DNA of 60,025 nt from positions 1 to 60,025 of the forward strand of contig JAIBBS010000026.1 of assembly GCA_019694555.1 (NCBI GenBank). Direction: 5' to 3'. Source of the DNA: Nannocystaceae bacterium. Lineage in GTDB: Bacteria > Myxococcota_A > Polyangia > Nannocystales > Nannocystaceae. Below the pieces are notes generated by a model. That model worked only from the letters and a program-made list of their open reading frames with translations. It did no database searches and was not told where the DNA came from. Below, in pieces: positions 18,034 through 28,326 of this stretch. Both the position numbers and the translations under genes were made by a program. Numbering within the stretch: the first letter of the stretch is position 1; each line of letters starts with the position of its first letter.

Positions 18034-20883
18034 TCACTTTTGATCTCGCTGGCTTGCTTCCAAGAGCAACGCTGCGTCGAGGCCCGCGTCCTCGAACGCG
18101 GTGCGCCAGCCCGGCAGCGTCGCGCCCCAGCCCGCGGCGCGCAGCCGCGCCGCGCCGCGACGGGCAGCCGCGATCGCCAGGTCCGATCGTCCGCCGTCGC
18201 GATGCGCCAGCACGACGCCGCGCCACAGCTCCGCGGTGGCGATCGACGCCTGCAACGCGCCCTCGGTCTGCGACAGCGCGCCGTCGAGCCGCGCCAACGC
18301 ATCGTCCCATCGTCGCTGCGCAACGAACCATCGCGCGCGCTGCAGCTCGAGGTCGAACGCGAGGTCCGGCTCGAGATCACCGGCGTCGGCCAACGCGACG
18401 TGCTCGAGCGCCCGCGCGGCGGACTCGAGGTCGCCGCGGTCGAGCGCGACGCCGACGAGCTCTGCGCTCGCGGCGGCCACGTCGGCGCCGGAGCCCGCCG
18501 CCTCGGCGCGCGCGAGCGCGTCCTGCAGCACCGCCTCGGCCGCAGCATCGCCCATGCGCGCGCGCACGCGGCCCAGCGAGATCCGTGCGCCGACCGAGCG
18601 GTCCTCGGCCACACCGCGCACGCGTTCGTGCTGCGCCACCGCCGACGCCAGATCCTGCGCGGCCGCGTCGAAACGCCCGCGCGCGTATGCGATCTCGCCG
18701 CGGTTGCGCAGCACCACCGCGCGTTCGCCCGCCGGCGCGGAGGCGGCCTCGAGCAGCGCCGCGGCCTCGTCGATCGACCGCGCGGCCTCGTCGGTGCGAT
18801 CGGCCGCCAACAACACCAGCGCGCGGTTGCTGAGGTAGTCCGCAACCGCGGGGTGCGTGGGCCCGCCGTGCGTGCGCTCGATCGTCAACGCGCGATCGAG
18901 CCAACCCAGCGACGCGTCGTAGTCGCGCTGCAGATAGGCGATCTGCGCCAGGTTGGACAGCGGCGCGGTCAAGCGCGCCGAGCCAGGACCCTCGGCGTCG
19001 GTGTAGCGCTCGACCGCGCGCTCGAGATCCGCGCGCGCCTCGGGCAGTCGTCGCTGCTGTACGCGCAGCAGCCCGCGGTTGACGAAGAAGTCGGCCCAGA
19101 TGCCGCTGCCGGCATCCAGGCGCTGCAGCACCGCCTCGGCGTTGCGCGCCCACGCCTCGCCCTCGTCGTGACGTGCGAGGCGGTACCCGACCAGCTCGAC
19201 CATCGCGACCGCAGCACGGGCAGCCATGCGATCGTTGCGCGAGCCCAGCGCGACCTCGTAGGCCTGCTGCGCCGCGGCCTCGGCCTCGAACACGCGCCCG
19301 GCCGCGTCCAGCGCGGCGCTGTGGGTGAACAACGCCTCGGCCAGCAGCGGTGGATGTCCGATCGCCCGCGCGCGCTCGAGCGCGTCGGTGCTGCCGGCCA
19401 GCGCACGATCGACGTTGCCGGCGCGGCCCCAGGCGTTGGCGCCCGCCAGCGCCGCGGCGACGTCGGCGATCGCGAGCTGCTGCGCGATCGGGCCCGGCGC
19501 AGGCAGCTCGCCGCGGGCACGTCGCTCGCGGCACTGCGGCAGCGACAACAGCGGCGGCGCGTCGAACACGACCCAGCGCAGCGCCAGCAGCTCGTCGGCG
19601 CGCGCCAGCTCGCTGCGCGCGGCGAGCTCGGCGCGCACGTCCTCGAGGCACGCGCGCTCGAGCGGATCCTCGTGCTCCGAGGCGCACAGCGACGCGACCG
19701 CCTCGCGCCACTGCGTCGCGCCCTCGTCGAGCGCGCTGCGCCGCGACGGCCAGGCGGCCTGCAGCGCCGCGTCGCCGCTCGCCGCGATCGCGCGATCGGC
19801 CTGGGCCGCGCGCTCGCGATCCCACACGCCCTCGAGTCGACCCCACCCGCGCGCGCAGCCCGAAGACGCGCGCGGCAGCACCAGCCACAGCGCGACCGCA
19901 GCGAGTGCGGTGCCGCCGAGCACGAGCGCGCCGCGGCGACGTCGCGCGAGCGCGCGGCCCAGCGCGTGTCCCAGCGCGACCATGTCGCAGTGGCGCGCCG
20001 CGGGATCGGGCCGCAGGCCCCGCAACACCACCGCCATCAGCCGCCGATCGACGCGCCGCTGCGCGGCCGTGGCTTCGATGCGCCCGTCGCTGACCGCGGT
20101 CGCCAGCGCGACGAGGTCGCGACCGCCGAAGGGCCGGGTCCCGCACAGCGCCTCGAACAGCGCGACGCAGAACGCGAACTGATCCGCGGCCGGCCCACCG
20201 ACGCCACCCGCGAACAGCTCCGGTGCCATGTAGGCCGGCGTGCCCGCGCCCTGGCTGCGCGTGACGTCGCTGCCCGGCAGCGGCGGCTCGCCGCCGCGCG
20301 CGAGCCCGAAGTCGAGCACGCGCACGCGACCGGCACGATCGACCATGGCGTTGTCGGGCTTGAAGTCGCGGTGCACCACGCCGGCGCGGTGCGCTGCCGC
20401 GAGCCCCTCGGCGACCTGGCGATACATCGCGACGATCTCGGCGCTGCTGCGGCCCTGTTGCCACGCGCGCAGCGTCACGCCCTCGACCAGCTCCATCACC
20501 ACGAACGGTCGCGATGCGTGCTCGCCGAGCTCGTACACCGCACCGATCGCGGGATGCGAGATCTTCGCCATCGCGCGGGCCTCGCGGCGCAGCCCCGCGC
20601 TGGCGGGCCCGCGGCCGTGCAACAGCTTGATCGCGACCTCGCGGCCCAGTCGCGCGTCCCAGCCGCGATAGACCACCCCGAACGCACCCGCGCCGAGTCG
20701 CCCGCGGATCTCGTAGCGACCGATCCGCAAAGGCTCGCCGTGGCCTTCGAACAGGCGCGCGCGGATCTCCGCGCGGCGGGCCGCGGCCGCGACGCTGTCG
20801 AGCGCCGGCGCCGGACCCAGCGAGCCGACCTCGGTCGGCAGCGCGTTCCCAGGCACGCTCGGCTCGGCCCCGGGCGTCGTCAC
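18034..20883 (-). CDS. Transmembrane Ser/Thr protein kinase with TPR-like C-terminus
   Basis: The 949-residue protein has a full kinase domain (about 55-300): GAGAFG loop, VAIK Lys86, HRDFKPDN Asp173, DFG 191-193 and YMAPEL. A transmembrane segment is at 318-338. The long C-terminus contains TPR-like helices (for example ARADLERAVERYTDAEG, SLGWLDRALTIERTHGG, AVADYLSNRALVLLAAD). The architecture is the same as the kinase at 11652-14480, so they may be paralogues. The GTG start is 9 nt behind a TACCAT hexamer. No sigma factor is attached here. Confidence 0.9.
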   Translation of the reverse strand: MTTPGAEPSVPGNALPTEVGSLGPAPALDSVAAAARRAEIRARLFEGHGEPLRIGRYEIRGRLGAGAFGVVYRGWDARLGREVAIKLLHGRGPASAGLRREARAMAKISHPAIGAVYELGEHASRPFVVMELVEGVTLRAWQQGRSSAEIVAMYRQVAEGLAAAHRAGVVHRDFKPDNAMVDRAGRVRVLDFGLARGGEPPLPGSDVTRSQGAGTPAYMAPELFAGGVGGPAADQFAFCVALFEALCGTRPFGGRDLVALATAVSDGRIEATAAQRRVDRRLMAVVLRGLRPDPAARHCDMVALGHALGRALARRRRGALVLGGTALAAVALWLVLPRASSGCARGWGRLEGVWDRERAAQADRAIAASGDAALQAAWPSRRSALDEGATQWREAVASLCASEHEDPLERACLEDVRAELAARSELARADELLALRWVVFDAPPLLSLPQCRERRARGELPAPGPIAQQLAIADVAAALAGANAWGRAGNVDRALAGSTDALERARAIGHPPLLAEALFTHSAALDAAGRVFEAEAAAQQAYEVALGSRNDRMAARAAVAMVELVGYRLARHDEGEAWARNAEAVLQRLDAGSGIWADFFVNRGLLRVQQRRLPEARADLERAVERYTDAEGPGSARLTAPLSNLAQIAYLQRDYDASLGWLDRALTIERTHGGPTHPAVADYLSNRALVLLAADRTDEAARSIDEAAALLEAASAPAGERAVVLRNRGEIAYARGRFDAAAQDLASAVAQHERVRGVAEDRSVGARISLGRVRARMGDAAAEAVLQDALARAEAAGSGADVAAASAELVGVALDRGDLESAARALEHVALADAGDLEPDLAFDLELQRARWFVAQRRWDDALARLDGALSQTEGALQASIATAELWRGVVLAHRDGGRSDLAIAAARRGAARLRAAGWGATLPGWRTAFEDAGLDAALLLEASQRDQK

Positions 20884-20913
20884 CGTGCGACGATGGTAGC
20901 GCGACGGCGTCGC

Positions 20914-21771
20914 TCAGCGCGTCTGGTCGTCGTCGTCCCCGGGCTCCACCGCGAGCCGGGCATAGAGCTCGCGCGCAGGCAATCCGGTGAGCTCCGCCAG
21001 CTGCCGCGCCTTTTGTCGCGGTCGCAGCGACGCGTCGAGCAGGATCGCAACCGTCGCACGCGCGGCGTGCTGCGCGGGATCCTCGTGCGCGCGCGTGCCT
21101 GGCCCCAGCACCACGGTGACCTCGCCGAGCAGCTCGCCGTGGGCCGCGGCCGCCAGCGCCGCGACGCTGCCGCGCAGCGCCTGCTCGTGGCGCTTGGTCA
21201 GCTCGCGTGCGACCACGACCGTGCGCGTGTCCGCGTCCGGCAGCGCGCGCGCGAGATCCTGCAGCAGCGCCCACGTGCGGTTGGCGGCCTCGTAGCACAC
21301 CACCGTCGCGGTCTCGTGGCGCAGCGACGCGAGCCACTGCTCGCGGGCCTTGCCCGAGCGCGGCGGGAATCCGCAGTAGCGCACCTCGTCCGCCGGCAGA
21401 CCCGACCACGCCACCGCGGTCGCCATCGCCGTGGGTCCGGGCACGACCTCGACCGCGTGTCCGGCCGCGACCGCGGCCGCGACCAGGCGCTGACCGGGGT
21501 CGCTCCAGCACGGCATGCCGGCCTCGGACACGAACGCGACGGTCTTACCCTCGGCCAGCATCGCGACCAACTCGGCCTCGCGCTCGTGCTCGTTGCCGAC
21601 GAAGCACGAGCGCCGCGGCGGCAGCGTGACGCCCTCGCCCAGCAGCCGCAGCGGCGAGCGCGTGTCCTCGCACAGCAGCACGTCGGCGCCGACGATGGCC
21701 GCGCGGGCCCGCGGCGAGAGATCGTCGCGGTTGCCCAGCGGCGTGCCGACGAGGACCAGCTTGCCCGCCAT
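20914..21771 (-). CDS. rsmI: 16S rRNA 2'-O-ribose C1402 methyltransferase
   Basis: This 285-residue tetrapyrrole-methylase-fold enzyme methylates C1402 in the ribosomal decoding centre using SAM. It shows VGTPLGNRDDLSPRA at the N-terminus, LCEDTRSPLRLL, FVSEAGMPCWSDPG (the usual SDAGTP motif in variant form), VVPGPTAMATAVAWSGL and GFPPRSGKAR. The length matches RsmI. It lies 7 nt behind the RpoH-like sigma gene, so the two are cotranscribed. Confidence 0.9.
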   Translation of the reverse strand: MAGKLVLVGTPLGNRDDLSPRARAAIVGADVLLCEDTRSPLRLLGEGVTLPPRRSCFVGNEHEREAELVAMLAEGKTVAFVSEAGMPCWSDPGQRLVAAAVAAGHAVEVVPGPTAMATAVAWSGLPADEVRYCGFPPRSGKAREQWLASLRHETATVVCYEAANRTWALLQDLARALPDADTRTVVVARELTKRHEQALRGSVAALAAAAHGELLGEVTVVLGPGTRAHEDPAQHAARATVAILLDASLRPRQKARQLAELTGLPARELYARLAVEPGDDDDQTR

Positions 21772-21778
21772 GGCGGTC

Positions 21779-22954
21779 CTAGTCGTGCCCCAGCGCGATC
21801 TGGACCGCGTCGCCGAGCTCGCCCTGCAGGTACTCGCGCAGCCGCGTCAGCAGGCGCTTCTCGATCTGGCGCGCGCGCTCGCGGCTGACGCCCCAGCGAT
21901 CACCGAGGTCCTGCAGCGTGATCGGATCCTCCGACATGACGCGCTCGCGGAAGATCTCGAGCTCGCGGCCCTCGAGGTCGGCGCCGAAGCGCACCAGCTT
22001 CTCCTGCAGCAGATCCTTGAACTCCGCGGCGTCGACCCGGTTCTCGGGGTCGGCGTAGTCGTCCTCGATCAGATCGAGCCGCGTGCGCCCGTCGTCTTCG
22101 CTGCCCAGCGGCGCGTCGAGCGAGACGTCGGGTGCCGCGAGTCGCCGCTCCATCTCGACGACCTCCTTGGGCGAGACGTCGAGCTCGGCGGCGATGCGCT
22201 CGGGCGTGGGATCGACGCCCGCGGCCAGCAGCGCCTCCCGTTGCTTGCGCAGGTTGAAGAACAGCTTGCGCTGGTTCTGCGTGGTGCCGATCTTCACCAG
22301 GCGCCAGTTGTTGAGGATGTACTTGAGGATGTACGCGCGGATCCACCAACCCGAGTAGGTCGACAGCTTCACGCCGCGGTACGGATCGAACTTCTGCACC
22401 GCGCGCACGAGCCCGACGTTGCCCTCTTGCACGAGGTCGAGCAGGTTCTGGTACGCGCGCCGGTACTCGTGGGCGATCTTCACCACCAGCCGCAGGTTCG
22501 ACGTCACCAGCGTGCGACCGGCCTCGGCGTCGCCCTGTTCGACCCAGCGCACCGCGAGCTCGTGCTCCTGTTCGCGCGTCAGCAGCGGGTGCCGTCGCAC
22601 CTCGCCCATGTACGCGGCCAGCGGATCGCGGCGCGCCAGTGCGGTGGTGCCCGGCGCCGCCGCACCGCGCAGCTGCGCCGCGATCGCTTCGAGCTCCTCG
22701 TCGGTCGCGGGTGCGGTCTCCGACAGCGCTTCCGCGGCTGCGAGGTCCTCGGCCTCGATCAGCTCCGGCGAGCCCTGCGCGGCGGGATCCACCTCCACCA
22801 GCTCCGGCGACACGACCTCGCCGTCGGGCTTGCGCGCGAGCTCGGGGACCGCGGCGTCGGCCCGTTGCAGCGACACGACCGGACGCTCGTCGCCGTCCGC
22901 CGGTGCGTCGGCCTCGGGGTTCGCTCGGGGTCCACCACTGCGTCGCTGCGCCAT
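21779..22954 (-). CDS. RpoH-like alternative sigma-70 factor
   Basis: The 391-residue sigma factor has region 1.2/2 ([71 protein letters not shown]) and region 4 ([22 protein letters not shown]). The GWWIRAYI pattern fits the heat-shock sigma-32 group, which is expanded in myxobacteria. An N-terminal acidic extension of about 120 residues is not part of standard RpoH. ATG 22954 sits 11 nt behind a TACACT hexamer. The group is clear; a regulatory role is not. Confidence 0.88.
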   Translation of the reverse strand: MAQRRSGGPRANPEADAPADGDERPVVSLQRADAAVPELARKPDGEVVSPELVEVDPAAQGSPELIEAEDLAAAEALSETAPATDEELEAIAAQLRGAAAPGTTALARRDPLAAYMGEVRRHPLLTREQEHELAVRWVEQGDAEAGRTLVTSNLRLVVKIAHEYRRAYQNLLDLVQEGNVGLVRAVQKFDPYRGVKLSTYSGWWIRAYILKYILNNWRLVKIGTTQNQRKLFFNLRKQREALLAAGVDPTPERIAAELDVSPKEVVEMERRLAAPDVSLDAPLGSEDDGRTRLDLIEDDYADPENRVDAAEFKDLLQEKLVRFGADLEGRELEIFRERVMSEDPITLQDLGDRWGVSRERARQIEKRLLTRLREYLQGELGDAVQIALGHD

Positions 22955-22965
22955 GGAGCCGCGGC

Positions 22966-22996
22966 AGTGTACGCCGCCGGGGTGCTCGTCTGTCAC
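22966..22996 (-). promoter_or_regulatory. Candidate promoter of the RpoH-like sigma gene
   Basis: On the minus strand GTGACA (22996-22991), a 19-bp spacer and TACACT (22971-22966) precede the ATG by 11 nt. The spacing is slightly long. This lies in the 191-nt divergent region shared with the S41 protease gene. Confidence 0.35.
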
Positions 22997-23145
22997 CCGC
23001 CCCGAACAACCGTCGCACGAGCGGACGGTGACGCGTCCGGACCAGGGACGGCCGCAACCGATCCCAGCGCCCCACGCGCTCGGCACTGACAGACTCGCCC
23101 CTGGGCGGTGGCCGCTGCAGACGCGGGCGGCTACCATGAAATGAC

Positions 23146-26100
23146 ATGAGCACGTCCGGGCCCGCATCCAAGCCTGTCGGTCGCATCGCCCCTCGCGCCG
23201 CCGGCATCATGGTGGTCGGTTCGCTGCTCGCAGCGATGGGCCTGACGGCGTGGGGCGAGAGCCACGCGCAGTCGCAGCGCCACAACCCCAAGTCGCACGC
23301 GCGGCTGTCGGCGACCGCCGATGCGACCGAGCTGCGCGTGCTCGACTGGACGCTGTGGAACGTCTCGAAGTACTACGTCGAGCCCGATCGCATCGACCCC
23401 AAGAAGATGGCACACGCGGGCCTGCACGCGCTCGAGAACAGCATCGCCGAGGTGCTGGTCGAGCCGGTCGGCACCGATCGCGTGCGCGTCAAGGTCGGCA
23501 CCGCGGAGCAGGAATTCGATCTCGCCGACGTCGAGGCGCTGTGGGCCGTGGGTCCGGCGGTGCGCGAGGTCTTCCGCTTCGTCGCGCGCAACGTCGAGCT
23601 GTCCGCCGACGAGCAACAGGACGCGGAGTACGCCATCGTCGCGGGCGTGCTGGGCACGCTCGACCCGCACACCAACCTGCTGCGCCCGGCCGACTTCGCC
23701 GACATGAAGGCCAGCACCAAGGGCAGCTTCGGCGGCCTCGGCATCGAGGTCGGCATGCGCGACGGTGCCATCACCGTCATCCGCGTGATCGAGGGCAACC
23801 CGGCCTCGAAGGTCGACATGCAGCCCGGCGATCGCATCGTGCAGATCGACAACGAGTCGACCGTGACGATGAACATCAACGACGCAGTCGGGCGCCTGCG
23901 CGGTGCCATCGGCACCACCGTGACCGTGTACATCACGCGGGACGGGATCGACAAACCCAAGCCGCTCAAGATCACGCGCGCACGCATCCAGCTCGACTCC
24001 GTCACCGCCGACGTGCTGACCGAGACCGACGCGTCGGGCCGCGTGCGCCGGGTCGGCCTGGTGCAGATCCCGCGCAACTTCGCCGAGACCACCGGCGCGG
24101 AGCTGCAGGCCAAGCTCGAGGAGTTCCAGAAGGTCGGGGTCGAGGGCGTGGTGCTGGACCTGCGCGACAACCCCGGCGGCCTGCTCACCGCCGCGGTCGA
24201 CGTCGCCAACGCGTTCGTGTCCAGCGGCACCATCGTCTCGACCGTGGGCGTGTCCTCGCCGCGCGAGGAGAACAACGCCGACACGCGCTACGACTTCCCC
24301 GACCTGCCGCTGGTGGTGCTGGCGGACCAGGGCTCGGCCAGCGCGTCGGAGATCGTCGCCGGCGCGCTGCGCAACCTCGGCCGCGCGGTCGTGCTGGGCC
24401 GCCGCACCTTCGGCAAGGGCTCGGTGCAGGTGCTGCACGAGCGCAAGGTCGGCGACAAGGAGCTCGCGCTCAAGCTGACCATCGCGCAGTACCTGACGCC
24501 GGGCGACGTGTCGATCCAGTCGGTCGGCGTCGCGCCCGATCTCGAGACCGTGCCGGTGTGGGTCGGCGCCGAGCACATCGCCTACTTCGGACGCGATCGC
24601 TTCGACCTGCTGCGCGAGGAGTCGCTGTCGCAACACCTCATCTCCAGCGCGACGCAGAACGAGCGCACGCAGTTCGGCCCGCTGTACTTCCTCGATCGCG
24701 GCTCGGTCGGCGGTGAGGACGACGACGAGGTCACGCCCGAGACCGCCAAGGACAAGCCGGTCTCGGCGCGCAACGACAAGGACCCCAGCAAGGACTCGCG
24801 CACCGAGATCCTGCTCGAGGACTCCGAGATCCGCATGGCCCGCGACCTGGTGCTGCGCGCGCCCTCGGCCGACCGCGACGACATCCTGGGCAGCATGGAT
24901 GGCTTCGTGCGCGAGCAGGCCGCGCTCGAGCAGGCCCGCATCGCGCAGAGCCTGTCCAAGCGCGGGGTCGACTGGAGCCGCGGCCCCGACACGCAGACCG
25001 GCAGCGCCAAGCTGGCGATGAAGCTCGCCAGCGACAAGCCCGGCAACGTCATCAAGGGCGGCGAGAAGGGCACCGTCACGGTCACGGTCACCAACAACGG
25101 CGATGCGCCGGCGTTCCAGGTCCGCGCCATCACCGACAGCGACTACCGCTACTTCGACGAGCGCGAGCTGTTCTTCGGCCGCATCGATCCCGGCCAGAGC
25201 AAGAGCTACCCCATCAAGCTCTCGGTCTCGGAGCAGGAGCTGTCGCGCACCGATCGCATCGACGTGCACCTGTTCGACCAGCACGGCTCCAAGCTGGGCA
25301 AGGACTCGCAGAGCTCGATCGACGTCAGCGCCCAGGCCCTCGCGCGGCCCGAGTTCGCGTTCGGCTTCCAGGTGCTCGACGATGCCAGCGCGGGCAAGAA
25401 CTTCACCGGCAACGGCGACGGCACGCTGCAGGTGGGCGAGCGCGCCAAGCTGCGCGTGTGGGTCAAGAACACCGGTGAGAGCGCGGCGCTCGACACCTGG
25501 GTCACGCTGCGCAACATCGCCGGCGAGGCCGTGTTCCTGCACAGCGGTCGCGAGCGGCTGCAGAAGCTCGAGCCTGGCGCGGTGCGCTCGGTCGACCTCG
25601 ACGTCGAGGTCATGAAGGAGTCCGAGTTCGGCGACGACCTGCTGCAGGTCTCGGTCGCCGACAACAAGATGGCCGAGGTGCTGACCGAGAACCTGCGCTT
25701 CGATCTCACCGCGCCGCGGGTCGAGCTCACCAGCGCCTCGGGCGGCGTGGTCGCGCGCGACGAGCTGGAGCTGTTCGGCAGCCCGTCGGGCGAGCTGCGC
25801 GTGGTTGCGCGGGCCAAGGCCGGCAGCAAGTTCAAGACCTCGGCCAAGACCGAGGGCTGGTATCGCGTCGAGCTGGCCGAGGACAGCTTCGCGTTCGTGC
25901 GCGCCGCCGACGTCGACGCCGGCAAGGCCCCGGGCAAGCCCACCGGCGTGGAGTCGGTGTTCGGGATCTCGCCGCCCAAGGTCACGCTGTCGTCGGCGCC
26001 GATGCAGACCGACACCGAGAGCGTGCGCATCGCCGGCGTCGCCAGCGACGAGGAGGCCGTGCGCGACGTCTTCATCACGGTGTTCAACCCCTCGCGCGAT

Positions 26101-26349
26101 CTGTTCGGCGACGTCGAGAAGGTGTTCTACGTCGCGGCGCCCGACGCCGCCGCCGGCCGGCTCGAGTTCGACGCCGACGTGCCGCTGACGCCGGGCAACA
26201 ACCTCGTCGAGGTCCACGCGCGCCAGAACGACCACGTGGTCGCGATCAAGCGCATGTGGGTGCTGCGCACCAGCGGTCTGGCCGAGGCGCGGGCCAAGGG
26301 CGCACGCTTCGAGAGCAAGGGCGAGCTGCGGGTCGACACGTTCAAGTGA
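23146..26349 (+). CDS. Exported S41 peptidase with PDZ and extra C-terminal domains
   Basis: The 1067-residue protein begins with a signal/anchor segment ([16 protein letters not shown]). A PDZ domain (about 194-285; [26 protein letters not shown]) and a C-terminal-processing-peptidase core follow: [11 protein letters not shown], the SASASE serine motif (397-402) and the partner Lys424 in FGKGSVQ. After about residue 560 the protein continues for 500 residues with CARDB/Ig-like beta segments ([32 protein letters not shown]) and an SH3-like part ([18 protein letters not shown]). Typical CtpA is 400-550 residues, so the C-terminal half is an addition, probably for surface or substrate binding. 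It is followed 10 nt later by the metalloprotease. Confidence 0.87.
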   Translation: MSTSGPASKPVGRIAPRAAGIMVVGSLLAAMGLTAWGESHAQSQRHNPKSHARLSATADATELRVLDWTLWNVSKYYVEPDRIDPKKMAHAGLHALENSIAEVLVEPVGTDRVRVKVGTAEQEFDLADVEALWAVGPAVREVFRFVARNVELSADEQQDAEYAIVAGVLGTLDPHTNLLRPADFADMKASTKGSFGGLGIEVGMRDGAITVIRVIEGNPASKVDMQPGDRIVQIDNESTVTMNINDAVGRLRGAIGTTVTVYITRDGIDKPKPLKITRARIQLDSVTADVLTETDASGRVRRVGLVQIPRNFAETTGAELQAKLEEFQKVGVEGVVLDLRDNPGGLLTAAVDVANAFVSSGTIVSTVGVSSPREENNADTRYDFPDLPLVVLADQGSASASEIVAGALRNLGRAVVLGRRTFGKGSVQVLHERKVGDKELALKLTIAQYLTPGDVSIQSVGVAPDLETVPVWVGAEHIAYFGRDRFDLLREESLSQHLISSATQNERTQFGPLYFLDRGSVGGEDDDEVTPETAKDKPVSARNDKDPSKDSRTEILLEDSEIRMARDLVLRAPSADRDDILGSMDGFVREQAALEQARIAQSLSKRGVDWSRGPDTQTGSAKLAMKLASDKPGNVIKGGEKGTVTVTVTNNGDAPAFQVRAITDSDYRYFDERELFFGRIDPGQSKSYPIKLSVSEQELSRTDRIDVHLFDQHGSKLGKDSQSSIDVSAQALARPEFAFGFQVLDDASAGKNFTGNGDGTLQVGERAKLRVWVKNTGESAALDTWVTLRNIAGEAVFLHSGRERLQKLEPGAVRSVDLDVEVMKESEFGDDLLQVSVADNKMAEVLTENLRFDLTAPRVELTSASGGVVARDELELFGSPSGELRVVARAKAGSKFKTSAKTEGWYRVELAEDSFAFVRAADVDAGKAPGKPTGVESVFGISPPKVTLSSAPMQTDTESVRIAGVASDEEAVRDVFITVFNPSRDLFGDVEKVFYVAAPDAAAGRLEFDADVPLTPGNNLVEVHARQNDHVVAIKRMWVLRTSGLAEARAKGARFESKGELRVDTFK

Positions 26350-26359
26350 GCGCGCGAGC

Positions 26360-28291
26360 ATGGAGCGCGTGGCCCGTCCCCGCCCCGCGCTGCCGCTGCT
26401 GCTGGCCCTCGCCGGCTGCAGCGAGGGCGCGCCCGGCCGTCCACTCGACCCGGCGCTGACCGGGCTCGAGCTCACCGCGGTGGCACCGGACGTGCTGCTG
26501 CCGGGCACGACCATGCGGATCACCGGCGAGTCGTTCGTGCCCGAGGACTGGGGCGCAGCGACGCTGACGATCGACGCGCTGCAGCTGAGCCTGCGCCTGC
26601 GCTACGTCGACGCGCAGACGCTGGAGCTCGCGGTCAGCGACGAGGTCTTCGCCGCGCTCGGCGGCGACGGAGCCGAGTTCGACGGCGACGTCGCGGTGGC
26701 GGTGTCGAGCGCGGTCGACGGCCGGCTCTACCGCACCGCGCCGCGGGCCGCCCGCTGGTCGCTCGCGTCGGAGCTCGAGCCGCGCGCCGACGCGGTGCTG
26801 CGCACGGGCGTCGTCTTTCCCAACGAGCCCATCGCGATCCTCGGCAGCGGCCTGCTGCTGCCCGGCGAGGGCGAGACCGTGGTCGAGCTCGCAGGCTGCT
26901 TCGCACCGGCCGAGCCCGCCGACGCCGCGTGCACGCCCATCGCCGCGCGCGAGCTGGCGGTCACGCTCGACGATCCGCTCGACCGCACACACGGACACTT
27001 CGCGTTCGAGCCCGCGGTCGCCGGCATCGAGCCCGGCCGCTTCGAGGGCACGGTGGTGCTGCGCAACCGCATGCGTTCCGGCACCGTGCGCGAGGCCCCA
27101 CCGCTGGCGGTCAGCTACGATCTGCAGCGGCCGCTGCTGTACGGCACCTCGGTGGAGGCCGCGAGCCTGGGGCAGTACGTCGTCATCGACGGCGCTGGCT
27201 TCGTCGGCGACGACGGGGCGACGCTGCTCGACGTCGTCGGCAGCTTCACCGCCGACGCCGACGGCAGCGTCACCGCGATCGACGAGGTGCTGCTGCCGCA
27301 GTTCGTCGACGGTCGCACGGTGCGCTACGTGCTCGACGAGAGCGACGCGCTGGGCCAGCAGCTCGACCTGCGCTACGGCGCCGGGCGACTGCAGGCCACC
27401 GTCACCCCGCGCATCGCCTGGGGCGACAGCGAGGTGACCGGCGATCCCGCGATGGTGTCGCTGCAGCTGCTGGCGGTGCGACAGATCGTGTGGGTGCAGT
27501 TCCTGCCGGCCTACGTCGAGAGCCTGCGACGCTTCGGCCTGCGTGCGGTCGATGCCCAGATCCGTGCGCGCGTGTTCGAGGTCCTGCGGCGCGACTACGC
27601 CACCATCGGCGTCGAGCTGCGCGAGGCGGTGCCGACCGACTTCGCCGCGTTCGCCCAGGTCGACGTCGGCGGGCCCGACCCCAACGGCCTGGGCCTGTTC
27701 GGCTACGACAACACGCCCGGCAAGGACACCGAGAACCAGCGGCTGTACGACCGCATCGGGGGCGTCAACGCGCAGACCCAGCAGGACGGCTACCCCGGCT
27801 ACGGCGGCGTGTTCATCGAGTCGGTGCTGGGCTTCTCCGAGCACCCCGGCACGCTGGCGATGCCGCTGCCCTCCGATCCGCGCTTCGACGACATCTTCGA
27901 TCCGTTCCGCCCCGACGTCGGCGGTCGCCCGGTCGACGCCGCGGATCTCGACCACGAGCCGACGGCGCTGACGTCGAGCGAGCTGTGTCCCGCGAGCGAT
28001 CGGCCCACGCAGATCGCATGCGCGATCTGGGTGCTGGGCAGCGTCGTCGGCTCGACGCTGAGCCACGAGCTCGGCCACTCGCTGGGCCTGGCGGATCCGT
28101 ACGGGCCGGATTTCCACGATGCCGGCGAGCAACCCGACCGACTCATGGACGCCGATCGCCCCTTCGCCGAGCGCGCCGAGCTCGACGGCGAGGGTCCCTC
28201 GCGCTTCTGCGACGAGGAGTACGCGTACCTGCGCGCGATCCTGCCGACGCCCGACGCGGACGACCCGCTGCCGCGACCGTCGTGCCACTGA
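26360..28291 (+). CDS. Lipoprotein zinc metalloprotease with TIG-like domain
   Basis: The 643-residue product starts with a lipoprotein signal (LLLALAGC). The N-terminal half has IPT/TIG-like beta segments (VAPDVLLPGTTMRITGESF; a second at YVVIDGAGFVGDDG). The catalytic site is SHELGHSLGLADP: HExxHxxGxxD with His569, Glu570, His573 and Asp579, the ligand set of snapalysin-type metzincins. DRLMDAD downstream may be the Met-turn. It would act at the outer membrane or cell surface. It lies in tandem with the S41 protease and an SH3-like lipoprotein. Confidence 0.78.
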   Translation: MERVARPRPALPLLLALAGCSEGAPGRPLDPALTGLELTAVAPDVLLPGTTMRITGESFVPEDWGAATLTIDALQLSLRLRYVDAQTLELAVSDEVFAALGGDGAEFDGDVAVAVSSAVDGRLYRTAPRAARWSLASELEPRADAVLRTGVVFPNEPIAILGSGLLLPGEGETVVELAGCFAPAEPADAACTPIAARELAVTLDDPLDRTHGHFAFEPAVAGIEPGRFEGTVVLRNRMRSGTVREAPPLAVSYDLQRPLLYGTSVEAASLGQYVVIDGAGFVGDDGATLLDVVGSFTADADGSVTAIDEVLLPQFVDGRTVRYVLDESDALGQQLDLRYGAGRLQATVTPRIAWGDSEVTGDPAMVSLQLLAVRQIVWVQFLPAYVESLRRFGLRAVDAQIRARVFEVLRRDYATIGVELREAVPTDFAAFAQVDVGGPDPNGLGLFGYDNTPGKDTENQRLYDRIGGVNAQTQQDGYPGYGGVFIESVLGFSEHPGTLAMPLPSDPRFDDIFDPFRPDVGGRPVDAADLDHEPTALTSSELCPASDRPTQIACAIWVLGSVVGSTLSHELGHSLGLADPYGPDFHDAGEQPDRLMDADRPFAERAELDGEGPSRFCDEEYAYLRAILPTPDADDPLPRPSCH

Positions 28292-28326
28292 TGCGGCGCG
28301 CGGGCGGGCACGCTACGCTGCCGGCC

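Noticed and set aside
23131-26523. 1130-codon minus-strand frame opposite the S41 protease
   Set aside because: The plus strand has signal, PDZ and S41 motifs; the minus frame has no domain.
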